This document shows positions 51,951 through 64,000 of a DNA stretch of 64,000 nt, in pieces. The notes under the pieces are model-generated. The model saw nothing but the letters and a program-made list of their open reading frames with translations, did no database searches and was not told the origin of the DNA. The stretch lies in the NCBI GenBank assembly GCA_033964015.1, contig CM066919.1, positions 2,074,101 through 2,138,100 on the forward strand. Reading direction: 5' to 3'. This DNA is from Scolanthus callimorphus. Lineage: Eukaryota; Cnidaria; Anthozoa; Actiniaria; Edwardsiidae. The translations under genes were made by a program, and so were the position numbers. Each line of letters begins with the position of its first letter. Positions within the stretch are counted from its first letter, which is position 1.

Positions 51951-52290
51951 CTAAGGGCCATTGAAATCCAAGGAATTGCTGATGTCTGTACAAATACTGT
52001 GATTGTAACCAGACTTCATGTCCAACTTAAACATGTAACCTGAAGCTTGAACATAATTAAAAAATACTCTACTATCCTCCATTTTAAATTTAATCTTAGG
52101 GATATAATGATTCACGTGTCTTAGGGTCTCGTGAAATGTAAAAATGTCAAAATTCATAAAATGACTTTTCTCCCGAAATTCATTTGATACAGTCCTAAAG
52201 TATATTTCTAAAACCTCAAATGACGCGTCAACTGTTTTCCTAGGCTTCAATTGCGCATTCTTTTGTATTACCCGCCACTCATTTTCTGTA
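51951..52290 (-). pseudogene. Reverse transcriptase fragment, DIRS-like
   Basis: Minus-strand reading has LRHVNHYIPKIKFKMEDSRV, then SGYMFKLDMKSGYNH and, after a small shift, ICTD, resembling RT domain blocks of DIRS-type (or Ty3-type) retrotransposons (R-x-x-N...F-K-x-x-x-EDL...F-x-x-DLKSGYHH-I). The catalytic YxDD block and all else are missing. Upstream frame (ENEWRVIQKNAQLKPRK) extends it to about 52290. Confidence 0.55.
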
Positions 52291-53234
52291 ATTTAATTAA
52301 CTTTACACGCTTTTTCTAGCACTTTAATTTTAGGTCAAATTGTCACCTTCGCGAAGCTCCTGACCCCGCACGATTTAAGATATCGGCCTCAAATTTTCTG
52401 TGTCGTTAGCAAATGATCACAACTAAGAAACTGTGTGACGGAATTTTTATTTTTTACTTAAAAAAGATTTTATGATAAATTTTGCGGCAACAAACTGTAA
52501 AAATTGTGACTTTCAAATTCGCGACCTATTTTTTTCGTAAATATGCAAAATATCTTAAATCGCTGACACAGTTTTGCCGTTCATTTCTCCGAGATTAAAA
52601 TCCGACAAACTGTGAAATTGTGCAACAAACTACTAGTGGTCTGGAGCTTCTCTTGAGTTCGGGGTCTTAAAAATACAAGAAAAATTTAAACTTCGATAAA
52701 CTAAACAACTTAATAAGATAGAGCAATATTTTTAGCTTTGAAATGATATATAGCTGATTATCATAGCATAAATTGCGACGCGACGAATTTTTTTTTTCGA
52801 AGATTTTGTGGGTGGTGGTGGTGGATTTCACTGGAATTCAAGGGTGGATGGGGGCAGCCAAGAATTTCCAGGGTGGTGAGCTGGCAAAAGTCGTACTCAA
52901 AACATGTACATTTTTCTTTTCCCTTTTTTATTTTACACATGATTGAGCATTTATTTGTTTGCTGGTTATGACAGAGAGGATACACCACACGTTAGGGCAA
53001 CCAGAAAAAATCATATATAGCAAAATAGGAAATTAACAAACTGTATTAAAATTGGCTGTTGCTTTAACAATGTATTCATCGTTGCCCCAGCTTGTTCAAC
53101 AAGGGTTGCATGAGAACTACAATTGGACTCTCCTACAAAATGATAATGCTGGAGTTTTCATAATCCTCCTGACTCAAGATTTGAGTTTGAAACAGCCAAA
53201 TACATGTTCTGCATTTCCATGTCAGTGAATGTTA
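52291..53234. other. Intergenic sequence, no gene seen
   Basis: AT-rich, with short microsatellite-like patches (GGTGGTGGTGG near 52811). A phrase near 52815-52880 (CACTGGAATTCAAGGGTGG) recurs in similar form in other non-coding parts of the window, so it is probably dispersed-repeat debris. Confidence 0.35.
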
Positions 53235-53575
53235 TTAGAAATGTTCAATTATATCCTGCCTTATTAAAAAGAAACTTAACAAGACATTTGGAAATAAATT
53301 GTCACAAATGTGATCCCTGATCATCAGGCCATCCTCTGGGCCATCATATGGGGGAACTTCAGGCTTATCATCAGGTAGTTCCCTGCCTTCATCATAAACA
53401 TCATTCCTGATGATTGCAATGCTATGCAACACCATGCACGCACCAATTAGAAGTGACACTTTAAGGGGATCCATGCGGATCTCTGAATGGAGCAAATGAT
53501 ATATCCTTTTTAAAACTCCAAATGTCTGTTCAATTTTCACTCTTGTTTTACTTAAGAGCGCTCGTCTGTAAATAT
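53235..53575 (-). pseudogene. PIF/Harbinger transposase, C-terminal fragment
   Basis: Reading from about 53575 gives RVKIEQTFGVLKRIYHLLHS, then IGACMVLHSIAIIRND and MIRDHICDNLF. This matches the end of the HARBI1-type DDE_4 transposase (R-V-x-IE...FG-x-LK-R-F...AC-x-x-LHN). The catalytic Glu region may be included, but the two Asp blocks are lost. It is cut upstream at 53575. Confidence 0.7.
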
Positions 53576-53749
53576 CGACCTAGCGGCGAAATTAGAAAAT
53601 TTTCGAAAATCCCCAAACATTGCCAAGCAGTATCCCTTGTGGATTGATGGATGCTGCGAAAGTTTGAGATCGATCCACTTAATACTTTAGGAGAACGAGG
53701 CCCGAATTTACGGTGGCCCTGAAGGGCCATCCTCTTTTTTGAAATCCTG

Positions 53750-54395
53750 AAATATCTTTTATTTCAACTTGGATTTTTTTCAAACTTTATAACTTTCTTT
53801 TCAAAACTTTGACTTTTCATTTCAAAAACTTTTTTTCTAAATTTTAGCTTTTCTTTCAAAAATTCAGCTTTTTTGAAGACTTTCTAACTTATTTTCAAAA
53901 CTTTGACTTTTTTTCAAAACTGAACTTTTTTTTCAAAACTTTGACTTTTTTTTTCAAAACTTTGACTTTTTTCAAAACTTGAACTTGTTTTCGAAACTTT
54001 GACTTTTTTCAAAACTTCAATTTTTTTCAAAACTTTGACTTTTTTTCAAAACTTCAATTTTTTTTCAAAACTTTGACTTTTTTTCAGAACTTTGACTTTT
54101 TTTCAAAACTTTGACTTTTTTTTCAAAACTTTGACTTTTTTTTCAAAACTTTGACTTTTTTTCAAAACTTGGACTTTTTTTCAAAACTTGAACTTTTTTT
54201 TCGAAACTTTGACTCTTTTTCAAAACTTTGACTCTTTTTCAAAACTTGAACTTTTTTTCGAAACTTTGACTCTTTTTCAAAACTTGAACTTTTTTTTCAA
54301 AACTTCAACTTTTTTTTTCAAAACTTTGTCTTTTTTCAAAACTTTGACTTTTTTTCAAAACTTTAACTTTTTTTCAAAACTTTGACTTTTATTTT
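53750..54395. repeat. Short tandem repeat array, ~18-21-bp unit
   Basis: About 30 imperfect copies of TTTCAAAACTTTGACTTTTT, with variants GAACTTT and CAATTTT. No coding role; the repetitive Phe-rich frame is a by-product. It ends abruptly at about 54395 beside the integrase-like pseudogene. Confidence 0.85.
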
Positions 54396-54460
54396 CGAAA
54401 AGAGTCGACTATATGGTGTTTGCATCCAACCCAGATCGCGGGCTTGTACGCGTTGGCAAC

Positions 54461-55680
54461 ATGGCGGCCATGATTCCTGCTGCAAGTGCAAATGCCCAAG
54501 GGATGTCAAGAAATGAGCTTATTAGCCGTTATTTAGCATTGGTTTTAGCGCCGCTGAGATCCTCGCCTTTATAAACCATTTTCATGGAATATCTCTTTCC
54601 TTGAGGCAGCTGAAGCGGATTTTGAGTCAGTTGAACTTGCGACGACGGAGAGAATACAGCGATCTTCAAGACGTAGCTGAAACAATCGAGCGAGAGTTGA
54701 GGGGAAGTGGAAGTCTCATTGGCTATAGGGCCATGCACCAACGGTTGATAACGCAGCATGGCTTTGTTGTTACAAGAGAAGTTGTGAGGAAACTTCTATG
54801 CGCCTTAGATCCTGCTGGTGTGGAACTACGGTCAAGGCATCGTTTGAGGCGACGTACCCACAGGGCGAAAGGTCCAAACTATATATGGAACGTCGATGGT
54901 TATGACAAGATCAAACCCTTTGGATTTTGCATACACGGATGCATTGATGGCTATAGCCGACGTGTGTTATGGCTAGAGGTTGCTTGTTCAAACAACGACC
55001 CGAAAATTATTGGAAGGTATTTTCTAGATTATGTCAAAGTGATAGGTGGAACCCCAAGAATAATTCGTAGCGATAGAGGAACCGAAAATGGCAGCATCGA
55101 GACCATGCAAAAGTTTTTTCGTGACAAGAGCACAGACAATTTTGCTGGAAGTAAGAGCTTCATTTATGGACGATCAACCTCAAATCAAAGAATCGAAGCG
55201 TGGTGGGGAATTCTAAGAAAAGGGAGCAGCGAGTGGTGGATAAGCCATTTCAAGGACCTGAGAGACAGCGGATTATTTCAAGATGATAATATAATTCACA
55301 GGGAGTGTCTCAGATATGTTTATATGAATGCACTAAGGAATGAATTGCACACTGTTGTTGCTTTGTGGAATTCTCACAGAGTGAGACCCTCTCGTAACTC
55401 AGAATCACCTTCAGGCAGACCAGATCTGAACTACTTTTTGCCACATGTCCAATCGAGTGGCGTCAGTGATTACGCTGTTGTTGTCGAGCAAGAGGACATT
55501 GCTATTGTGGAGGACATGGGCATGTGTATGTCTAGAGATGAGTTGCTACCAAGTTGTTCTGAGGAATTTAGAGAACTAGCTCAGATGATCATGGATGACG
55601 AGGGTTTACAAATGCCGGATGACCCAAATGAAGCGAAGTCCCTATATTTAATTTTACTTTTTCACATTGAGCGACTTTAA
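54461..55680 (+). pseudogene. DDE integrase-like transposase (IS3/rve-type), N-terminal frameshift
   Basis: The conserved start region (MAAMIPAASANAQGMSRNEL) is one base out of frame with the rest. Near 54530 reading passes to IGFSAAEILAFINHFHGISL and then runs open to 55680. Domains: helical N-terminus, HTH_21-like segment (GYRAMHQRLITQHGFVV), integrase core with Asp in WNVDGYDKIKPFG, Asp in IRSDRGTEN and Glu in RIEAWW (40 residues between the last two), and an acidic tail. Such rve-domain genes are repeated in cnidarian and fish genomes and related to IS3-type transposases. No TIR was found around it. Confidence 0.7.
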
Positions 55681-56492
55681 GGAATTTAATGAACTTACGT
55701 TGTCATGATAAAAGACACATCATTATTTACGGGGCTACTATTTTGCTTGATAGGGATGGTCATAATTTTTTTCATGCCATTTGGAGAGGGCCATATTTTT
55801 AAGGCACATTTTGGGGGAGGGTCATAATTTTCGGCAATATAAAAGTAAGCTTTAATGTAGAAATAATAATGTGGCCCGAGTCTATAACCGAAGATGCCCC
55901 ACCCGTGTTCATTTGGTTGCGTTAATACTATCAAGGCAAATCTTGTCAATACATTACACTCTCTGAAACTGTGAGGGAATTTCATGTGGCGATATCAAGT
56001 GTGAATTTAAAAGCTCCTTTTATTCCTCGCGTTTTCCTAGCATTTCTAGTGCCCGCCCTTACGCCAAACAATATAAAACGATTGGAACTCAAAAAACGCC
56101 TACGAACCTGGATTGTGTGATGCTCTAGCTTTTCTACCTGAATCTTGTGGCATCTTCTAATGGGCTCCGAGGGTTATCCGTTCTTCGATATTTAGTCCCA
56201 AAACACTTTTAATTACTAATCTTCGCTACGCTCCGGTAATGCCAATTTACGCCTTGTCCAGTATCCGATTTAGGTCAGTGAATGGGGCGAGTATACACCT
56301 ATTTCCGTCTAACGAAAAACCATGAACCATGCATCACAATGAAGACACCTTTTCTCGTATTTATTTCCTCGAATTTGGCAAACCAAACTAAACTAAAATT
56401 ACCCAATGGCACTTTGTTTACTACTTTCAGATTTGACTGTATGCTTCGTCTTTTTTAACTGTGGTTCATGATACATGGTTTTACGAGAACAG
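55681..56492. other. Intergenic sequence, no feature seen
   Basis: No gene or repeat is supportable. Short inverted words (CATGAACCATGCATCA near 56320 and GGTTCATGATACATGG near 56462) may belong to an old foldback element. Confidence 0.35.
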
Positions 56493-57313
56493 GGGCCCGT
56501 TTCTCAAAACGCCCGGTAATTAACGGGCCCGTAAAACTTATCGGGAGAGTTTACGGGGAAGTTATCGGGTCCCCGGAATCAAATTTATAATTTCCGGATA
56601 TTACAAATAACTTACCCAAAAGATCAATGAATTAACTAAAAACTCAGCAATTTGTCGACACTAGATTACAAAGTGTACCGCTAAGTTTGTATTTCCAGCG
56701 AAAAAAGTAAAGAAACCAGCTAAAATGTACGAAAAAAAGAGCAATTTGTCGTGAAATTGTGCACTGAGATTGAACATTTGTTTACATTCTTGCAATCAAC
56801 ACGTCAAACTGATTGACAGCTAAGCTGTCAAACGAATCGTTTTGATTGGTTGAGAAGCGAGATGGTCGCATCTGATTGGCTAAAACTCTCCCGGTTTATC
56901 GGAATGGCGGGAAACACAATCCGGTAAGTTTACACGGGAAACCTTGGAACTGCAAAGCGAGAACTTTTCGAGGCAAAACGAGACAGGCCAGAAAATGGTT
57001 AGTTTTGAAGGAAAAAGAGGTAAGTTTTCTGTAATTTTAACTTGGCAGAGTCTAGTTGAATAACTAAGCTTTACCTAGAGTGAAAATTTTCAGGAAAACA
57101 AATCAATTTTCGACCTTATTTTCAGACTTCAAAATGCTTCCCGTTAATTAACGGGAGGTCAAGAGCTCCCGTAAAAAATCGGCCGATTTAACGGGAACTT
57201 TTACGATTTCGCAAATAACGGGAGTTTTGAGAAACAGTCAAAATATATCGGGAGGTATTAACGGGTAGGTTTACGGGTCCGATAAGTTACCGGGCGTTTT
57301 GAGAAACGGGCCT
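56493..57313. mobile_element. ~820-bp MITE with GGGCCCGTTTCTCAAAACG ends
   Basis: TIRs of about 27 bp begin GGGCCCGTTTCTCAAAACGC and end with the near-complement. CAG occurs directly on both sides (56490-56492 and 57314-57316), a possible 3-bp target duplication. The interior repeats CGGTAA/TTAACGGG words. No coding capacity. A Harbinger-related origin is possible but not shown. Confidence 0.7.
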
Positions 57314-57316
57314 CAG

Positions 57317-58169
57317 GACGGCTACAGTTCTCGAGGATCCTGTACGAAATCGTGCCTCAGTTTATTTGCTCCTTAATTACATGAACAGAACACTGGATCC
57401 TCGAGCATGAGTACAATTACGCAATATATAACGTAGTCAAAATTCAGAACACAACTTTAATATAATTTCACACCTCTTGACGGAAACCTTGAATCAACTA
57501 GTTCGCGATATTTCTTATCGATGACAATAAAATCGTAGAACTATAACAATAGAATATATAACTGTAACAATAACAACAACGTAATAACAATATAGGATAC
57601 ATCACTCCCATGTGTCTTGTATACAGCTGTTTTAGAAAGGGCTGTCCATGGGTGTAGCCAGACCATGTTCCATGGATTCTGTAACCCCGTTTTTAGCTCT
57701 CCGTATAAAGTATCAAAAGAGCACATATCTCAAATACATCAAAACATAAGCGCGAAATAAAAAATGTTAGAGGTTTTAGCATATGGTAAGTTTAGAACTC
57801 CTAATAGAAAAGCAGGCTACGTCCCCTTTGTCACTCGGCGAGATGCGTACGCGCCGCGATACCGAAAGGTGTTACCGAAAGGTGTTACGTGAAGAAAACA
57901 TTACATCGTCTTTTCGGTATTTCCTAGGCTGATTACGAAAATCCACCTGGGTAGAACTTTCACGTAAAAATCCTGTTTGATCCGGTAGATTCGTCTTTAT
58001 ATGGCCACTACCCATAACAATTAGTAATCTACAGGCGCGTACGCTTGCAAAAACCTTTTCTGAAATAGCTGTACGTATACACAATAATGTCCACTCATTT
58101 CAAATTTTACCCATGTAAACCAAGTAAGTTCTTAGTCGCTGTCTGCCTTATCGTGTAGATCCCACAATT
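57317..58169. other. Intergenic sequence, no gene seen
   Basis: AT-rich, with a GGTGTTACCGAAAGGTGTTAC direct duplication at about 57860-57890. Reverse-transcriptase homology begins near 58200. Confidence 0.4.
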
Positions 58170-59654
58170 GTGGGTTTTCCAAGTAGCTGTCAAGGTTTGT
58201 CGCGAGATGGGTGTACACCAAAGCTCACGGATTCATTGAAAACGACATGCGAAGGAGAGCTATCTCCTGTAGAATGCTTTAATATCTTATCCTCTTTTCA
58301 AAATAATAAATCTCCAGGTAGCGATGGGCTCACGCTCGAATTTTATAAGACTTTTTGGTCAACCTTTGGTAAAATGTTAGTTGAATGCCTTAATTTTTGT
58401 TATCGCAATGGTGAGCTAAGCACATCGCAGAAACAGGCTATAATAATTTTAATCGAAAAGAAAGGCAAGGACAGGAGGCACACGAAAAATTGGAGACCTA
58501 TATCATTAATTAATGTTGATGTTAAGATAGGATCAAAGTGTATCGCAAAAAGGCTAGAAAAAGTACTTACGCACATAATTCACCACAATCAAAATGCTTA
58601 CGTCAAAGGGAGAACAATTTTCGATACAGTCAGATCAATAGATGACTTACTTTATTATACCAAGACAAATAAAGTTGACGCCCTTTTGACAACCGTCGAC
58701 TTCGAAAAAGCTTTTGACTCTCTTAATCGTAAATTTTTGTTCCAAGCGCTGCGCAAGTTTGACTTTGTTGACTCATTCATTTCGTGGGTCTGTATGTTTT
58801 ACACGAATATAACCAGCTGTGTTACCAATAATGGCTTCTCTACACCGTTTTTTAATGTACTTTCCGGAGTCCGTCAAGGAGATCCCCTTTCGTCCTTTCT
58901 CTTTATTATAGCGCTGGAACTATTATCCATTAATGTCCGTGATAACCCGAATATTAAGGGTATATTCGTCCAGAACCAAGAAATTAAAGTTCTATCGTTT
59001 GCGGATGATATGTCTGCTTTTCTCAGAGACAAAGAATCTTTTTTCTGCTTCATGTCAACTTTAGAGTTGTTTAGGCAATTCTCGGGTTTAAAGATAAATG
59101 GCGATAAAACAGAAGTCTTTTGTTTGGGGTCTTTTAAAATAACAGCTGAGGAACTAAAGGTTAAAGAGATTAAGTCTACTGTCAAAATTTTGGGTCTTCA
59201 CTTTACATATAACAGTCGTATTTCCAAAGAGCTCAATCAGGACGCAGTAATAGATTTCATGAAACAGAAATTTAAGAATTGGAAATGGAGGGGGTTGACT
59301 CTCATAGGTAAAGTTCAAATAATTAAAACCTTTATAGTCCCTAAAATTTTGTATACCCTATCTGTCTTTCCTTGTGAAAATGACTTTATAAAAAAAGTGA
59401 ATAGCCTTTTGTACGATTTTTTGTGGAATGGGAAAGATAAGGTTAAAAGGGTGTCGATGATTAGTAATCTAGAGGAAGGTGGACTTAGAATGCCGGACAT
59501 CTTGTCTATGATAAAATCGCAAAGAATAATGTGTATCAAGAAATTCTTAGAGGAACCTAATTCTTTTTGGAAGGTTATTAGTCCAGTCAATCTACGGTTT
59601 GACCGGGAACTAATTGCAACAAAAGCTTTTTCGACGGATTTGTACTACATTTAG
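58170..59654 (+). pseudogene. L1/Tx1-like non-LTR retrotransposon RT fragment
   Basis: A 494-aa open frame covers the reverse transcriptase: NNKSPGSDGLTLEFYKTFW, IILIEKKGKDRRHTKNWRPI, AYVKGRTIFD, TTVDFEKAFDSLNR, GVRQGDPLSSFLF and the catalytic SFADDMSAFL, then a thumb region with LRMPDILSMIKSQR. Endonuclease and the C-terminal domain are missing, so both ends are truncated even though the RT core frame is intact. The FADD box and the KNWRPISL block fit the L1/Tx1 group. No target duplication was found. Confidence 0.85.
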
Positions 59655-60147
59655 TCCCCAAACGAACATACTAAAAGTCCCAAAAAATCGGAGTTCAGGA
59701 ACACGCCGAAATGAAAATTCCCATACAACGCTTGTATGAAAAACCACAGGGAACCCAAATCTCGAAAAAATGTATAATTAAACTAAGACCCGTTCAAGGA
59801 AACCCTTCGACAATACAAATAATTAGGATTATTCCGAAGCATAATTGTGATCGTAAATAGAATAAAGTTAGTTGTATTTGGTATTTTCATCAAATAATTT
59901 CTCAATTCTATTTTCGTCAGAATCATGCCCCGATATCTCAGTGGACAATAAGAGGCACGCCGGCTAGTTAAGTTTTAGTGTCTGTTTATTGAAATCCTCA
60001 AATGCAGAGCACTTTGGCCTCTTATTTCTAGCGCATATTGATAACAATGATATATTTTGAGACGCCAATATCCCTGAATTAATGGCTTAGAATGTTTAGC
60101 CAAAATAGAATAGTCTTAGAGAGGAGGCCAAGTTTGCAAACTTTGTC
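59655..60147. other. Intergenic sequence, no feature seen
   Basis: About 490 bp between the RT fragment and the 3' end of the minus-strand CXC gene. It probably contains that gene's 3' UTR. No poly(A) site or repeat can be named with confidence. Confidence 0.35.
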
Positions 60148-63100
60148 TCAGTCCGCGTCCTCGTCAAAGACAGCCATTGGTGAGTTGGTACAAGCGGAGC
60201 CCTTACATTGTCCGCAAACAGGCGAGCACTCAAGGTTGTGCTTTCGACAGGAGCACCGACGAGTGCTGCAGTCCTGAGTGCAGTTGCAGCGCATAATACG
60301 GAGAAGTGACTGTGGTGCTGCTGGTCGGTCAGTCATGAGGGGTGATACAATGTTATCGCTCGATTTCCATCCCCAGTCTTCACATCGCATACCTTGATTT
60401 TCACCTTTCCACTGTCTGACTTGGAAGTACACTCTATAACTGTGATATTTAGCAGCAGCGGATGTAGGGGGGAGATTCTGCGGCTGGATGGACGTGGTCT
60501 TGTTTGCCAATTTCTCCAGATAGCGCTGGTACCGTAGATTGTCTAGCTTCTGGCCCGGTTTGCCACCATAGATACAGACTAAGGCATTTTCCCCTGCGCT
60601 TGTGATGTCTTCTGTGTTCGCTGTTAGGGAGTCGAATGTTGCTGCTTGCCGACGGAAGTATGGGGAGCGGAAATGCTTCTTGAAGGCCGCGCCCTTTCCT
60701 ATCCCGTAAGGACGCGAAGTGGTGTCGCACCCGAGTAGCGCATGAATGAAAAGCATGTGATTACACGTTTCCTCTCCTAGCTGCGTCTTGACCGCTTTCA
60801 TGTTCCATGATCGTCTCTTTGTCGAATTGGCCTTCGGCTCTGGTCTCAGAAAGAGGTCACAGCCGTCCAAACGAGTATAAAAACACAGCAAAACCAGCAG
60901 GTCGGTATCATCCCCGACAAGAACGGTGTCCTCTGTGATTGAAGATTGTACCGCAGTTTTAACAATGTCGAGGTCTGCATCAGCTTCGGCATGGTATGTC
61001 TTGCAGCCGCTAGTCAGCAGGAACCTACTCAGCATGCGAACAAACGACTGCTTGTTCTTCTTGTTGGCAAGGAATATATCCTTTTTCATAGGAACCTTCA
61101 TATCTTCGGAAAAGGTAACTGTGGCACCAACTTTTCCTGCACTTCGCCTTTCTTGAGTCATGCTCTTTGTAGAGACACCCTCATAACCGTCAAATACTAC
61201 GATCGCCCTTCCGTACTTTCTAGAGACATAGCTGCAATAAGCAAGGCAAACGTCCTTAAATGTGGCCAACCCCTGGGGCCAGACAACACGGTGCACGAGC
61301 GCTCCTCCATCCAATACATATTGCACGGCTCGTCCAACAGGTGGCTCTGTCTTGGCGTCTGCACTGAGCGTCGACCATATCGCTTCAGCTAAAACTGGTT
61401 TCTGCGGCTGCCGCATCATCAACGCTGAGTCGAATAAGGCAGTTGGGTAGCTGCAAAGCTCGTACGAAAACAAGGATTCCAGGTCGTCTTCAGATGTGCA
61501 TGCTAAAATGAGGCGCTGAAACAACAGTTGTGGATCAACTTGTACACTATCTCCGTCGATGCGCACGGCGGATTTAGCAGCCATTGTAACTGATTGTGAT
61601 TTTCTCTGGAATGAATAGTCTTTAACTGACTTTCCGTTCATAGATGCCAATATTCTCTCCCCAGTATCTCTTGCTGTATCCACGTTAACCGAGTTGTCAG
61701 CGTTTACTCCTGTAATAATGTTCCGCAAGGTAGGATCTTCCTTAAACGGGGATCTTTCGGCCAGGACGGAGAGAACATTGAGGGTATCCTTCATGTCGCG
61801 CTGCTGTCGCGCTCTCGTCATGTCCTTATTCTGTTCGCTCGAGTTGAACTGGACACCTGTGAGTTCCTGCATAGACCGATTTGTTTCTGCGCAGGCTGGC
61901 ATTGCGAGTAGCCAGGTGAGGCGTTGCTGCTCAGTCATTCCTCTTCCCCTTGTAAGTCCACCGCTGGTCTTAAGATTGCGCATAAGAACTTGCTCTATTA
62001 CGAGATCCGAAGAGAGCCCCGCCCAGTATCGGTCACTTCGACGGATCACGTGGAGACCGGACAAAAACTCGCGGTATACTTCTGGGTGTTGTTCTGATAG
62101 CTTGCTCATGCTTTGGAGATACAGCTGGCCACATTTTGTATATAAATTATGACCTGAGGCTGCCATGTATGGAAGCATCTTCGACAAGGCCTGCAAGTGA
62201 AGCTGCCAGTTCCCAGTTTGCTCTGCCTTGATGAATTGTCGCAGGATTTCAACCATTTCCATATACTGTAACCAGAGAGCAGCAGTACGACTTGAACTTT
62301 GCAACCGGGCTTGGTGATTGCTCGCGCGTTCTTGAATTTCGTCAAGGATCTTTGATGCACTGACTTCCTCGGCAGTCTTCTCCCGTTTTAACAACATCTC
62401 GAACATACGTTTTGCCTCATCAACTAAAGCGTTGCCCACCACCTCGTTATCGCGTGCTTCGGCGTCTCGTGTACCACCCTGGTTACCTTAAATGAAAAAA
62501 ATATTCGTAGAAAAAATTATTGTGAGAATACATTTAGCCTTATATTTCAGGCAAACGTAGTTTGAGAAGTCTCAACAATGTTTGTAGCGGTATCTCGCTA
62601 GATCTCAGTACTTCTTGATACTATGGATTGTTGCAAATTGACCATACATGATTGTGCGGGAAATAGAAATAATAAGAATCAAAGTCAATCAGAAATTGTT
62701 CGTGAAATGTACGTTAGCAAGGTATCAGTAAGTGTACCTGTCTGTTCCGATGTCTCACGAGTGTAGAGATCCACGTTCGCGCAGTTGTGATCACGCTCGT
62801 CAGAGGAATGCGAATCTGGAAAACAAACCAAATTATCACAATCATATTTTAAACAATGCGTAATGTCCAATATACAAAATAAAGAAGAAGAATTTCATTG
62901 GGCTAACCTCTAAGCTGTTGTGCAGTCCCTTGTATGCCCGGACTTGTACGAACATCCTCGTCAGCTGAAACGAAGGCAACGGTTTCCACTGGTACGGTTT
63001 CTGCAAATGCAATTTACTTCTTTAGTGGAATTACTGTTGAAAAAGAGGCAATAATTCATCGCTTCATAAAGGCGTACCAAAAAAATCTTACCTGTTTGTA

Positions 63101-64000
63101 GTGATGAAGTAACTGGAGAGTTGGTCTGTCCATAAGTGTCGACTTCGTCACACTGCATAGACTCTTGGGCACTGAGAAGCTCCTGTGGCTGACGTTCTGC
63201 AACACAATGGCAAGTTATTGTCATTTCAAAGTAATGTTACTTCGTTTGATGTCCAAAAACGTGACAAAATAATTGTACCTGCTTCTTTCATCTGCGGAAT
63301 AGACACTTCAAGGGCTGACGAGTACAAGAGGGCGTTCAAGGCGGCGTCGATGATAAAGTGCGCGCGAACTGCCCTTGATATGGCTTTTCCGCTGAAGATG
63401 TGGTCGACTGCGTTAGTAGCGTATACAAGTTCTAGCAACTCGCGCAGCCCTGAAGCCGCCATTAGATGCCCTATGGATCCGATGAAGCTCATCTCCGTAT
63501 GGAAGGCCCCAAGGCGCACAATGACTTTGTGTAGGGCACTGGCTGGTGGCTGGGCGAGAATGATGCTGTATGCCTTCCACCACAGGGGCTGATCGAAGGT
63601 GAGTATAGGGGTAGCTATGTTGTGGCGCTGCGCATGCTCGGCGACATACTTTAAGGTGGAGTAAACACAATCGAGGTCACTAGGGTTGAGGTCAATCATC
63701 GGCAAAAACGCTACGGATGACTTTCCTTTGTGGCTGCCTTGCTCAACTGTCTGCATTATTCCCCCCCAAGCCGGACGATCGATACCGAAGAGTAGAGACG
63801 TTTTCCACAAGACATCTAAATTAGCGGTTGGGTCTGCCACCCTGGCAATTACAGTAGTGCAGTAGTTAATCTGGACTTCTTGAAGTTGTTGCTCAGATAA
63901 ATGACATACTTCAATTTTGCCTGCTTCTGAGATATCTTGAGCCGTCACCTTCAATCTCGGCACATGCCTGCTTTGTCTGGTACCTGGGGTAATAGCGGCA
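60148..64000 (-). CDS. Multi-exon gene with nuclease-like region and CXC-type Cys-rich tail (3' part)
   Basis: Exons on the minus strand with consensus borders are about 63279 to beyond 64000, 63093-63198, 62911-63002, 62740-62817 and a long last exon of about 60148-62486; the 5' end is outside the window. The first visible exon (ILTFDQPLWWKAYSII, RLGAFHTEMSFIGSIG) and the last exon (VVFDGYEGVSTKSMTQERR, DADLDIVKTAV, VLVGDDTDLLVLL, LLGCDTTSRPYGIGKG) suggest a PIN/FEN-like metal nuclease from the spaced Asp residues. The C-terminus is CNCTQDCSTRRCSC...C-x-x-CKGSACTN, a tesmin/CXC-like zinc element. I recall repeated copies of such genes in cnidarian genomes, so it may be transposon-derived. 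No frame break is visible. Confidence 0.6.

Overview
The window is metazoan nuclear DNA, most likely from a cnidarian such as a stony coral or sea anemone. The evidence is spliceosomal introns, an AT-rich background, a dense mix of animal transposon families (CR1-like, L1/Tx1-like, Penelope-like, Kolobok, Tc1/mariner, Harbinger, many foldback MITEs), and virus-like gene families I associate with cnidarian genomes. I see no clear ordinary host gene. The window is a stack of nested mobile elements. Species and family assignments rest on recognition, not on a search.

Layout. (1) 1-1.4 kb: a small MITE carrying a tRNA-like sequence and a decayed Penelope-type GIY-YIG fragment. (2) 1.4-6.4 kb: a left-truncated, degraded Polinton/adintovirus-like gene block: end of a major capsid protein, adenain-like protease, frameshifted packaging ATPase, Arg/Ser-rich protein and small virion-type proteins. 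It is followed on the minus strand by a tandem array of about 0.7-kb units, each with a putative RNase H-like/exonuclease-like gene. (3) 6,438-48,815: a 42.4-kb insertion splits that array. It is flanked by a 5-bp direct repeat (CCCTA) and has termini AGTAGTAGTAAC...GTTACTACTACT. Without later insertions it is about 15.7 kb: two nearly identical inverted arms of about 7 kb around a 1.58-kb single-copy loop (36,467-38,043). It carries virus-like genes: a BRO-N/VRR-NUC nuclease, a penton-like protein, a coiled-coil membrane protein, a 505-aa orphan and several small membrane proteins. (4) 48.8-49.3 kb: a third, truncated array unit. (5) 49.3-64 kb: transposon debris (MITEs, DIRS-like RT, Harbinger fragment, DDE integrase-like pseudogene, L1/Tx1 RT) and the 3' part of a multi-exon gene with a nuclease-like region and a CXC-type Cys-rich tail.

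Nesting inside the palindrome. The left arm is interrupted by a CR1/L2-like retrotransposon with an intact EN-RT frame (11.4-14.6 kb) and by a 19.7-kb Kolobok element with TTAA target duplication (16.5-36.3 kb). The Kolobok element contains an 8.5-kb Tc1/mariner element (TA duplication), which itself contains a MITE. The right arm is interrupted by a 3.7-kb CAC...GTG element. The empty sites can be read from the opposite arm, so most boundaries are defined to the base.

How the genes fit. The loop gene order (truncated gene, 45 aa, 73 aa, 75 aa, 137 aa, then BRO-VRR, 386 aa, 221 aa, 107+ aa, 55 aa, 505 aa) reads as one co-oriented virus-like cluster transcribed toward the terminus, with one opposing small gene near the end. 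Polymerase, packaging ATPase, protease and recognised major capsid genes are absent from this unit. Its structure looks like half of a linear virus-like genome joined to an inverted copy of itself, as in snap-back defective genomes of protein-primed linear DNA viruses. Each arm has decayed independently.
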